Shown one piece after another: positions 1 to 6,126 of a stretch of 7,500 nucleotides of DNA (the stretch's first letter is position 1; each line of letters starts with the position of its first letter). The notes beneath the pieces were generated by a model. The model was not told where the DNA came from, searched no databases, and was given only the letters and a program-made list of their open reading frames with translations. The stretch is from Roseomonas sp. GTDB taxonomy: Bacteria > Pseudomonadota > Alphaproteobacteria > Acetobacterales > Acetobacteraceae. A program made the position numbers and the translations under genes. The stretch is taken from the NCBI GenBank assembly GCA_020249415.1, contig JADCFR010000279.1, positions 1 through 7,500 on the forward strand, written 5' to 3'.

Positions 1-8
1 CATCCTTC

Positions 9-15
9 AGGGGAG
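9..15 (+). promoter_or_regulatory. Ribosome binding site of the Bug gene
   Basis: The purine run AGGGGAG lies 7 bases before the ATG at 23. It is a strong Shine-Dalgarno match and supports that start. The window begins only 22 bases before the gene, so its promoter, if it has its own, is outside. Confidence 0.75.
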
Positions 16-22
16 AACGCCA

Positions 23-1006
23 ATGTCCAAATCGCGATTTTCGCGCCGCGCCATCCTGGCCGGCACCAGCCTTCTGGCCATGCCGGGTATTGCCCGCGCG
101 CAAGCGGGTGATTGGCCGCGCCGGGCGGTACGCTACATCAATCCCTTCCCCGCTGGCGGTTCCACCGATGTGCTGTCGCGCATTTATTGCGCGCGCATGA
201 CGGAAATCACGGGGCAGAGCTTTGTGGTGGAAAATCGCGCCGGCGCGGGCGGCAATGTCGGTGTGGATGCCATCGCGAAATCCGCGCCTGATGGCTATAC
301 GATCGGGATGGGGGGCATTGCCTCCCACGCGATTGCGCCAACGCTTTACAGCAGCCTGAATTTCGATCCTGAGAGAGATTTCACTTTCATCACCGGGCTT
401 TGGCAATTACCCAATCTGCTGGGAGTCAATCTCGATCTGCCCGCGCGCAGCGTGCCGGAATTGATTGCGCTGCTGAAGGCCAATCCGGGCAGGTATTCCT
501 TTGGCTCTGCCGGTTCGGGCACCACGCTTCATCTCTCGGGTGAGATGTTCAAGCAATTGGCGGGCGTGAATATGGAACATGTGCCCTATCGCGGTGTGGC
601 GCCTGGGCTGGTTGATCTGATGGCCGGGCGCATTCACATGATGTTCGATAATATGCCTTCCATGCTTGCGCTTGCGCGGCAGGGCAAGGTGCGGGCCTTG
701 GCGGTAACCAGCGAAAAGCGCAGCCCGATCGAGCCTGACCTACCCGCCATTGCGGAATTTCTGCCGGGGTTTGACGTGATTTCCTGGACCTGCCTTTGCG
801 CGCCTGCGGGCCTGCCTAAGGATATCGCAGATTGGATGTCCCATTTCAGCAGGCAGGCCTTGGAACATCCTGATCTGGTGCGATCCTTCCGTGAGCAAGG
901 TGCAACCGCCTGGTTTACCAGCATGGCGGAAATCAGCGCTTTTCGTGCGGCACAGCAGGCAAAGCTTGCGCCGGTGATCCGCGCTTCCGGCGCGCGGGTG
1001 GATTGA
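23..1006 (+). CDS. Tripartite tricarboxylate transporter (Bug/TctC family) substrate-binding protein
   Basis: Exported solute receptor of the Bug family (327 aa, the usual length). These proteins bind small organic acids, often carboxylates, outside the cytoplasmic membrane and pass them to a TctA/TctB membrane pair. The N-terminus carries a twin-arginine signal: SRRAIL at residues 7-12, a short hydrophobic stretch, then an ARA/AQA cleavage region around residues 24-28. Family signatures follow in order: NPFPAGGSTDVLSR (about 40-53), VVENRAGAGGNVG (68-80) and a KSAPDGYTIGMG block (86-97). The start is backed by a good Shine-Dalgarno sequence. No tctA or tctB is present, which is common because Bug genes are often orphan and highly multiplied. 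The ligand cannot be predicted from sequence. The catabolic genes from 2896 onward make an organic acid handled by that cluster a reasonable guess, but two housekeeping genes lie between. Family assignment is firm; ligand is unknown. Confidence 0.95.
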   Translation: MSKSRFSRRAILAGTSLLAMPGIARAQAGDWPRRAVRYINPFPAGGSTDVLSRIYCARMTEITGQSFVVENRAGAGGNVGVDAIAKSAPDGYTIGMGGIASHAIAPTLYSSLNFDPERDFTFITGLWQLPNLLGVNLDLPARSVPELIALLKANPGRYSFGSAGSGTTLHLSGEMFKQLAGVNMEHVPYRGVAPGLVDLMAGRIHMMFDNMPSMLALARQGKVRALAVTSEKRSPIEPDLPAIAEFLPGFDVISWTCLCAPAGLPKDIADWMSHFSRQALEHPDLVRSFREQGATAWFTSMAEISAFRAAQQAKLAPVIRASGARVD

Positions 1007-1074
1007 AGCGCGGCCCTTGCCGGCGGCGCGGCTGATCTGCGACAAGACGCCAGTGTCTTTCTGTCGGAAACGGT
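1007..1074 (+). other. Intergenic gap between the Bug gene and the methyltransferase gene, with a weak hairpin
   Basis: This is the longest non-coding stretch in the window (68 bases). An imperfect inverted repeat lies at 1041-1065: GAC plus AAGAC on the left (1041-1048) can pair with GTCTT (1055-1059) and, past a 3-base bulge, GTC (1063-1065). The loop is GCCAGT. No T-run follows, so it is not a standard intrinsic terminator. It ends just before the start region of the next gene. I see no clear -35/-10 pair. A 7-base direct repeat GCGCGGC occurs at 1008-1014 and 1026-1032, which is probably chance in GC-rich DNA. Confidence 0.3.
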
Positions 1075-2097
1075 ATGACCAGCGCGCCGCCTGAAATTGC
1101 TTATGCACCCAAGGATGCGGAGCGGCTTGACCATTTCATGGCGCGCGCCGCTGCCGCCTATTACGCGGCGCGTGATCCGTTTCAGGATTTTGTCACTTCG
1201 CCCGAAATATCTCAGGCCTTTGGGGAATGCCTGGGACTTTGGGCGGCAGTGACATGGCAAGCCATGGGGCGGCCTGATTCGGTATTGCTGGTGGAATGCG
1301 GGCCAGGGCGCGGTAGCCTGATGGCGGATGCGCTGCGCGCCATTGCGGAAATGATGCCGGATTTTCGCGCGGCCTTGCAGGTGCAGTTGGTGGAGACATC
1401 ACCGCGTTTGCGTGAAGCACAAGCAGCAAAGCTGGGTGCGGTTGGCGCCACCTGGCATGCGGATGTGGCAACATTGCCGGAAGCACCGATGATCCTGCTC
1501 GCCAATGAATTTCTGGATGCTCTGCCCATCCGCCAATTCATTCGCCGAGGCGCTTCATGGTGCGAACGCTTCGTGATGAATGGCGCGTTTATCGAACAGC
1601 CCAGCGATGTCGGTTTGGGTCACGATGCACCGGAAGGTGCCGTGTGCGAAGTGAATGAGGCAGCACAGCACTTCGCAGCCTGGCTTGGGGTGCGCCTTGC
1701 CCGCCACGGCGGTGCAGCCTTGTTGATTGATTACGGCCCGGCGGAAAGCTCGTTCGGCGACAGCCTGCAAGCCATGCGGGCGGGCCAGTCCGTTAATCCT
1801 CTCAGCGCGCCCGGTGAGGTGGATATCACCGCCCATGTGGATTTCGCGGCCTTTGCTGCCGCTGCGCGCGCAGTGGGCGCGATAACGCATGGGCCGCTGC
1901 CGCAGGGCGTTTTCTTGCAGCGGCTTGGCTTCATGACTCGGGCAGCGATGCTCGCCCGGCTTGATCCTTCGCGCGCCCAGGCGCAGCTTGCCGCGGCGCA
2001 TCGGCTGACGGCGCCAGAGGCGATGGGGCGTCTGTTCAAGGCACTGGCGCTATGCGATTCAAGCCTGCCGATACCCGCTGGATTCGAAACCGCATGA
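1075..2097 (+). CDS. MidA/NDUFAF7-type class I SAM-dependent methyltransferase
   Basis: A 340-residue member of the MidA/NDUFAF7 (DUF185) family. The mitochondrial relative NDUFAF7 methylates an arginine of a complex I subunit and is needed for complex I assembly; a similar role here is an inference. Visible family blocks: ARDPF then a TSPEIS block with QAFGE (residues 32-51), the SAM-binding ECGPGRGSLMADALRA (74-89), ANEFLDALP (143-151), LIDYG (217-221), and DSLQAMRAGQSVNP followed by GEVDITAHVDF (229-257). The C-terminus ends in the family-like LPIPAGF. The ATG at 1075 is the only plausible start: the frame is closed by a TGA at 1033-1035 and holds no other ATG between. The upstream GGAAA is a weak ribosome site. 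The N-terminus is short, and the usual Gly-rich loop between DPF and DF is reduced to a single Gln. The gene overlaps the next by ATGA, so translation is probably coupled. Confidence 0.9.
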   Translation: MTSAPPEIAYAPKDAERLDHFMARAAAAYYAARDPFQDFVTSPEISQAFGECLGLWAAVTWQAMGRPDSVLLVECGPGRGSLMADALRAIAEMMPDFRAALQVQLVETSPRLREAQAAKLGAVGATWHADVATLPEAPMILLANEFLDALPIRQFIRRGASWCERFVMNGAFIEQPSDVGLGHDAPEGAVCEVNEAAQHFAAWLGVRLARHGGAALLIDYGPAESSFGDSLQAMRAGQSVNPLSAPGEVDITAHVDFAAFAAAARAVGAITHGPLPQGVFLQRLGFMTRAAMLARLDPSRAQAQLAAAHRLTAPEAMGRLFKALALCDSSLPIPAGFETA

Positions 2098-2867
2098 GCG
2101 CTGAATTCCTGAACGCCAATCCCTTGCAGCATCCGCGCCTGCGGCACGGTTTTTTCACGCGCAATGGCGGCGTTTCGACGGGCGCTTTCGCATCGCTGAA
2201 TTGCTCGCTCTCCGGCAAGGATGACGCGGTGGCAGTGCGCGAAAACCGCAGCCGCGCCGCGGCAGCGCTTGGGCTTGAACATCAGGCTCTTTGTGGGCTG
2301 ACGCAGGTGCATGGCAAGCGCGTGGTGGTGGCGGAAGACGCCTGGACGGAAGACCAACGCCCCGAAGCGGATGGCGTGGTGACACGGCGTGCGGGCCTGG
2401 CGCTTGGCATCATCACCGGTGATTGCGCGCCCGTGCTTTTCGCGGATCATGCCGCCGGCGTGATCGGCGGTGCCCATGCCGGCTGGCGTGGTGCGGTGCT
2501 TGGCGTGCTGGAAGAAACCATCTTCGCCATGGAACGCCTTGGCGCGGTGCGGCGCGACATCATCGCCGTGGTTGGCCCCTGTATTCATCAACCATCTTAT
2601 GAAGTGGCGGCCGATTTGCGCAATGCAGTGCTGGCACGCGATCCGGCCGATGCGCGGTTTTTCGCAACCGGCAAACGCGAAGGGCGCTGGCAATTTGACC
2701 TGCCCGGCTATTGCGCCGCGCGGCTGGCGGCGCTTGGCGTTGCGGTCAGCATCATGCCTCATGATACGCTGGCGGATGAGGCGCGGTTTTTCAGCCATCG
2801 GCGCAATACGCTGGCGGGTGGCGGACCCATCGGGCATCAATTATCGGCGATTGCGCTGACCGATTAA
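2094..2867 (+). CDS. pgeF: Peptidoglycan editing factor PgeF (laccase-domain / YfiH family)
   Basis: A 257-residue laccase-domain protein (YfiH, DUF152). Bacterial PgeF is linked to removing wrong residues from peptidoglycan precursors, and other members show purine nucleoside phosphorylase or adenosine deaminase activity. The N-terminal HGFFTRNGGVS motif is at residues 18-28. The three metal-site residues are all visible: His73 in QVHG, Cys111 in GDCAPV, and His128 in GAHAGWRG. GPCIHQPSYEV follows at 161-171, and the C-terminal FFSHRR (232-237) and GHQLSAIAL (247-255) match the family ending. I chose ATG 2094 because it overlaps the upstream stop as ATGA and leaves a normal N-terminus. An in-frame ATG at 2052 would add 14 residues lying within the methyltransferase gene and is less likely. 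The order methyltransferase then pgeF is, as I recall, common in alphaproteobacteria, frequently with lgt in front; lgt is not seen here. Confidence 0.93.
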   Translation: MSAEFLNANPLQHPRLRHGFFTRNGGVSTGAFASLNCSLSGKDDAVAVRENRSRAAAALGLEHQALCGLTQVHGKRVVVAEDAWTEDQRPEADGVVTRRAGLALGIITGDCAPVLFADHAAGVIGGAHAGWRGAVLGVLEETIFAMERLGAVRRDIIAVVGPCIHQPSYEVAADLRNAVLARDPADARFFATGKREGRWQFDLPGYCAARLAALGVAVSIMPHDTLADEARFFSHRRNTLAGGGPIGHQLSAIALTD

Positions 2868-2883
2868 AGGCGCTGACAGCACA

Positions 2884-2889
2884 GAGGAG
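2884..2889 (+). promoter_or_regulatory. Ribosome binding site of the PrpF-family gene
   Basis: GAGGAG lies 6 bases before the ATG at 2896, a near-ideal Shine-Dalgarno. The gap after pgeF is only 28 bases and contains no terminator-like structure, so readthrough from pgeF into this gene is likely. Confidence 0.75.
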
Positions 2890-2895
2890 TCCCGC

Positions 2896-4041
2896 ATGGA
2901 CCAAACCTTCATCCCTGCCATTTTCATGCGCGGCGGTTCCAGCAAGGGGGTGTTTTTCCACGCCCATGATTTGCCGCAGGACCGTGCGCAACAGGATGCC
3001 ATTTTCCTTGCCGTACTGGGCAGCCCAGATCCCTATGGCCGGCAATTGGATGGCATGGGCGGCGGTATTTCCTCGCTGTCGAAAGCCGTGATCATCGGCC
3101 CGCCAACGCATCCCGATGCCGATGTGGATTATCTGTTCGCGCAAGTTGCGGTCGATAAGCCAGTTGTGGATTGGTCCAGCAATTGCGGCAATCTTTCCTC
3201 GGCCGTTGGTCCCTTTGCAGTAGATGAGGGTCTGGTACGCGTCGCGGATGGTGAGGCGCTGGTGCGTATCCATCAGGTGAACACCAGGCGCATCATCCAT
3301 ACGCGTTTTCCGGTGCGCGGCGGCAAGGCGGTGACCGCGGGTGATTTCACCATGGCGGGCGTTTCAGGTTCCGGCGCACGCATCAGGCTCGATTTTCTGG
3401 CGCCGGGCGGTGGCGCGACTGGCCGGCTGCTGCCAACCGGCAAGGCGCGCGATGTGCTACATCACGAAGGCCGCGCTTATGCTGCAAGCCTGATTGATGC
3501 CGCCAATGCCTGCGCTTTTCTGGATGCGCGTGATTTGGGCCTGACCGGTAGCGAAAGCCCCGATGCAATTGAAGCGGACCCCGCACGCATGGCGTTGCTT
3601 GATGCGCTCCGCCGTCAAGCGGGCGTCATGATGGGGCTGGCCGCCACGCCAGAAAAGGTTGGCCTCGCCTTGCCGAAAATTGCCGTGGTTGCGGCACCCG
3701 CTGCCTATCGCGCCTTGGATGGTGCGGCCTTCGGCGCGGATACGCATGATATCGCGGTGCGCATGATTTCCATGGAACGCGCCCATCGCGCCGTGCCGCT
3801 GACCGGCGCCATGTGCCTTGGCGTCGCCAGCCGCATTCCGGGCAGCGTGCCGCATCAATTGGCCGGGCCACCGGCGCGGGCGGATGAAACGCGCGTTGCA
3901 AATCCTTCCGGCATTCTCTCGGTAGGGGCGGAGATGCGTGAGGCTGCCGCTGGCTGGCATGCGGAAAGTGCTGTGGTCTATCGCAGCGCGCGGCGCCTGA
4001 TGCAGGGCGCGGTAGCGGTGCCTGCGGCGCTGGGTGATTAG
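2896..4041 (+). CDS. PrpF-family isomerase (DUF453; methylaconitate / oxalomesaconate isomerase-like)
   Basis: A 381-residue protein of the PrpF family, which has a doubled diaminopimelate-epimerase-like fold. Members move a double bond or proton in unsaturated tricarboxylates: PrpF acts on 2-methylaconitate, LigU and GalD on 4-oxalomesaconate. Family blocks seen: MRGGSSKGVFF (11-21), GGGISSLSKAVI (55-66), WSSNCGNLSSAVGPFA (93-108), the IRLDFLAPGG and ATGRLLPTG blocks (163-182), SLIDAANACAF (198-208), TGAMC (303-307), ANPSGI (335-340) and a C-terminal RSARRLMQG (363-371). The two residues reported as catalytic in Shewanella PrpF (a Lys and a Cys 34 residues apart, recalled as K73 and C107) fit Lys63 and Cys97, with the same spacing, so the enzyme should be active. 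No propionate genes (prpB, prpC, acnD) lie nearby, while a LigI-like lactonase follows directly. That favours an oxalomesaconate-type substrate over 2-methylaconitate, but this is inference. It could also act on another aconitate-like acid. Confidence 0.92.
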   Translation: MDQTFIPAIFMRGGSSKGVFFHAHDLPQDRAQQDAIFLAVLGSPDPYGRQLDGMGGGISSLSKAVIIGPPTHPDADVDYLFAQVAVDKPVVDWSSNCGNLSSAVGPFAVDEGLVRVADGEALVRIHQVNTRRIIHTRFPVRGGKAVTAGDFTMAGVSGSGARIRLDFLAPGGGATGRLLPTGKARDVLHHEGRAYAASLIDAANACAFLDARDLGLTGSESPDAIEADPARMALLDALRRQAGVMMGLAATPEKVGLALPKIAVVAAPAAYRALDGAAFGADTHDIAVRMISMERAHRAVPLTGAMCLGVASRIPGSVPHQLAGPPARADETRVANPSGILSVGAEMREAAAGWHAESAVVYRSARRLMQGAVAVPAALGD

Positions 4042-4045
4042 GGCC

Positions 4046-4879
4046 ATGATGCGTAAACCTGCATTTTTGCTGCCGCGCGGTACTTGCGACACGCATGTGC
4101 ATATCTGGGGGCCGTTTGATCGCTTCCCCTTGGCCAAGGGCGCACCCTATACGCCACCAGAGCGCACCAGCGATGATCTGCTGGCCTTGCACGGCAGGCT
4201 TGGCGTGGATCGTGCCGTGATTGTGCAAACCACCGTCTATAAGGCCGATAATCGCGCCATGCTGGATGGTATTGCGCGGAGCAATGGCCGCTGGCGCGGT
4301 GTGGCCTTGATTGATGAAAGCTTTGATGATGCCGCGTTTCGCGCCTTGCACGAAGGCGGCGTACGCGGGGTGCGCTTTGGCTTTGTGAGGCATTTGGGCG
4401 GCGTGCCGGATTTGGCGCTGGTGCGGCGTACCGCGGCGCGCATCGCGCCCATGGGATGGCATTTGGTGCTGCATCTGGATGCCGGGAATATCCCGGAGTT
4501 TATCGATTTCTTCGGCGAATTCTCCCTGCCGGTGGTGGTGGATCATATGGGGCGCGTGCCGGTGCGCGATGGGCTGGAACAAACCCCGTTTCGCCTATTG
4601 CTGGAATTGCTGAAGCGCCCGAATTGGTGGGTGAAGGTATCCGGTGCGGAACGCATTTCCGAAACTGGCCCGCCCTTTGCCGATGCGATCCCCTTCGCGC
4701 AACGGCTGATCGCAGCAGCGCCGGATCGGGTTCTGTGGGGCACGGATTGGCCGCACCCCAATGTACGTTGGGAACCGGATGAGGCTGATCTGGTGGATTT
4801 GCTGCCGCGCTTCGCCAATGCTGCGGCGTTGCAGCGGGTTCTGGTTGACAATCCAGCGCGGCTTTATGGATTTTCATGA
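4046..4879 (+). CDS. TIM-barrel amidohydrolase, 2-pyrone-4,6-dicarboxylate lactonase (LigI)-like
   Basis: A 277-residue hydrolase of the amidohydrolase superfamily (Amidohydro_2). It resembles the group containing LigI, which opens 2-pyrone-4,6-dicarboxylate to 4-oxalomesaconate in the cytoplasm. Seen in order: DTHVH at residues 15-19 after the first strand, RGVRFGF (107-113), LHLD (142-145), VVDHMGR (164-170), KVSG (197-200) and WGTDWPH (231-237) with the catalytic-type Asp234. This arrangement fits the family well. Start choice is open: GTG 4034 overlaps the upstream stop, while ATG 4046 and ATG 4049 follow it. GGTGA at 4033-4037 lies 8 bases before 4046, and AGGG at 4040-4043 lies 5 bases before 4049. 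Only a few residues are affected. Next to a PrpF-family gene it suggests consecutive steps, lactone opening then isomerisation. Related proteins act on other lactones, such as sulfomuconolactone, so the substrate is unproven. Confidence 0.88.
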   Translation: MMRKPAFLLPRGTCDTHVHIWGPFDRFPLAKGAPYTPPERTSDDLLALHGRLGVDRAVIVQTTVYKADNRAMLDGIARSNGRWRGVALIDESFDDAAFRALHEGGVRGVRFGFVRHLGGVPDLALVRRTAARIAPMGWHLVLHLDAGNIPEFIDFFGEFSLPVVVDHMGRVPVRDGLEQTPFRLLLELLKRPNWWVKVSGAERISETGPPFADAIPFAQRLIAAAPDRVLWGTDWPHPNVRWEPDEADLVDLLPRFANAAALQRVLVDNPARLYGFS

Positions 4880-6105
4880 CTGGGACCAGGGAAGTGCAAG
4901 ACCAGATGATCGGACCACTCGCAGGTATTCGCGTGCTTGATCTTTCCTCGGTTGTTGTTGGGCCTGTTTGCACCGGTGTTCTCGCGGAACATGGCGCAGA
5001 GGTGATCAAGCTGGAAAGCCCTGGCGGCGATTTGCTGCGTCAGCTTGCCGGCAAGGGCCGCTCGCCCGGCATGAACGGCAAATTCCTCAATTTCAATCGC
5101 GGCAAGAAATCCATTGCACTTGATCTGAAGGCCCCTGCCGGGCTTGCCGCGCTCAAGCGCCTGGCGGCGACGGTGGATGTCTTTGTCAGCAATATCCGCC
5201 CGGATGCGCAGGCGCGGCTTGGTGTGGATGCCGAAAGCCTGCACGCCATCGCACCGCGTCTTATCCATTGCGCCATCACGGGTTTCGGCTCAGGTGGGCC
5301 ATATGCCGGCAGGCCGGCCTATGACACGGTGATCCAAGGCGCTGCGGGTGTTGCTGGCTGTTTTGAAGCCTCCACCGGGGAACCGCGCTATGTGCCGATG
5401 CTGGTCGCGGACCACACGGTTGGGCTGATTGCTGCGCAGATGATTGGCTTTGCGCTTTATCGGCGCGAAAAAACTGGTGTCGGTGAAGCGCTTGAAGTGC
5501 CGATTTTCGAAAACATGTCCGCCTATGTGATGATGGAACACCTTGGCGCCATGTCCTTCCGCCCCGCGCTTGGCCCGCCTGGTGATCATCGCGTCCTCAG
5601 CCCCGATGCACGGCCCTTGCCTACTTCTGATGGCCATATCTGCGTCTCAGCCAATACGGATGCGCAGGCGCATGCGTTTTTTGATGCGATTGGCCGACCC
5701 GAATTAAAAACCGATCCGCGCTTCGCCACCATCGCCGGGCGCACCGCCAATACGCGCGATTATTTCGCCATTCGCGCCAGCGGGTTGAAGGGCAAGACCT
5801 CAGCGGAATGGCTGGAGATTTTTGATCGGCTGGATGTGCCGGCCTCTCCCTATAACACCATTGCGGGCTTGCTGGATGATCCGCATTTGCGCGCGGTTGG
5901 CATGGTGCAGGAAGAAGACCACCCGACCGAAGGCGCAACCTACGCGATCGGCCAGCCCAATCGTTTTTCCGGTGGCAATGCGCCACCGGGTCGGCCAGCG
6001 CCGCGGCTTGGGCAGGATGGCGCGGCGCTTTTGGCCGCTTGCGGCATGACCGAAGCTGAGATCAACGCCCTCATACGCGATGGCGTTTTGCTCGAAGCGC
6101 CCTGA
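4876..6105 (+). CDS. CaiB/BaiF class III CoA-transferase, first copy
   Basis: A 409-residue family III CoA-transferase (formyl-CoA transferase / CaiB type), which moves CoA between carboxylic acids through an enzyme-bound aspartyl-CoA intermediate. The N-terminal PLAGIRVLDLSSVVVGP (residues 14-30), HGAEVIKLESPGGD (39-52), LNFNRGKKSIALDL (71-84) and the block from about 136 to 150 (GFGSGGP, then AYD) are typical. The candidate catalytic residue is Asp179 in VADHTVG. The small-domain PTSDGHI segment is near 249-255. ATG 4876 overlaps the lactonase stop as ATGA, implying coupled translation. The family similarity begins close to residue 11, so the in-frame ATG at 4906, preceded by a purine-rich AGGGAAG, is a reasonable alternative start. 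Donor and acceptor acids cannot be told from sequence. The neighbourhood suggests a lactone-derived or tricarboxylate-like acid. Confidence 0.93.
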   Translation: MTGTREVQDQMIGPLAGIRVLDLSSVVVGPVCTGVLAEHGAEVIKLESPGGDLLRQLAGKGRSPGMNGKFLNFNRGKKSIALDLKAPAGLAALKRLAATVDVFVSNIRPDAQARLGVDAESLHAIAPRLIHCAITGFGSGGPYAGRPAYDTVIQGAAGVAGCFEASTGEPRYVPMLVADHTVGLIAAQMIGFALYRREKTGVGEALEVPIFENMSAYVMMEHLGAMSFRPALGPPGDHRVLSPDARPLPTSDGHICVSANTDAQAHAFFDAIGRPELKTDPRFATIAGRTANTRDYFAIRASGLKGKTSAEWLEIFDRLDVPASPYNTIAGLLDDPHLRAVGMVQEEDHPTEGATYAIGQPNRFSGGNAPPGRPAPRLGQDGAALLAACGMTEAEINALIRDGVLLEAP

Positions 6106-6114
6106 TGAGAAACC

Positions 6115-6120
6115 AAGGAA
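6115..6120 (+). promoter_or_regulatory. Ribosome binding site of the second CoA-transferase gene
   Basis: AAGGAA lies 6 bases before the ATG at 6127, within a 21-base gap after the first CoA-transferase. It supports this start and independent ribosome loading on a shared transcript. Confidence 0.7.
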
Positions 6121-6126
6121 ACACCC

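Noticed and set aside
1007..1040. Direct repeat GCGCGGC and GCCGGC palindrome, considered as an insertion scar
   Set aside because: Only 7 bases, low complexity and expected often in GC-rich DNA. No matching target duplication or mobile-element end was seen.
1731..2840. Long minus-strand open frame of 369 codons opposite the methyltransferase and pgeF genes
   Set aside because: It is a shadow of two well-supported plus-strand genes in GC-rich DNA. Its translation is rich in Arg, Ala and His with no recognisable motif, and it spans a gene boundary.
2470..2859. Plus-strand open frame of 129 codons inside pgeF in another frame
   Set aside because: It lies wholly inside a gene with all metal-site motifs intact and has an unusual Trp/Arg/Cys-rich composition. 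It is a shadow frame.
2868..2895. Possible promoter or terminator between pgeF and the PrpF-family gene
   Set aside because: The 28-base gap holds a ribosome binding site but no inverted repeat with a T-run and no room for a convincing -35/-10 pair.
3626..4582. Minus-strand open frame of 318 codons opposite the PrpF and lactonase genes
   Set aside because: It has low-complexity, His/Arg/Pro-rich composition typical of antisense shadow frames and no family motif, and both opposite genes carry full sets of conserved motifs.
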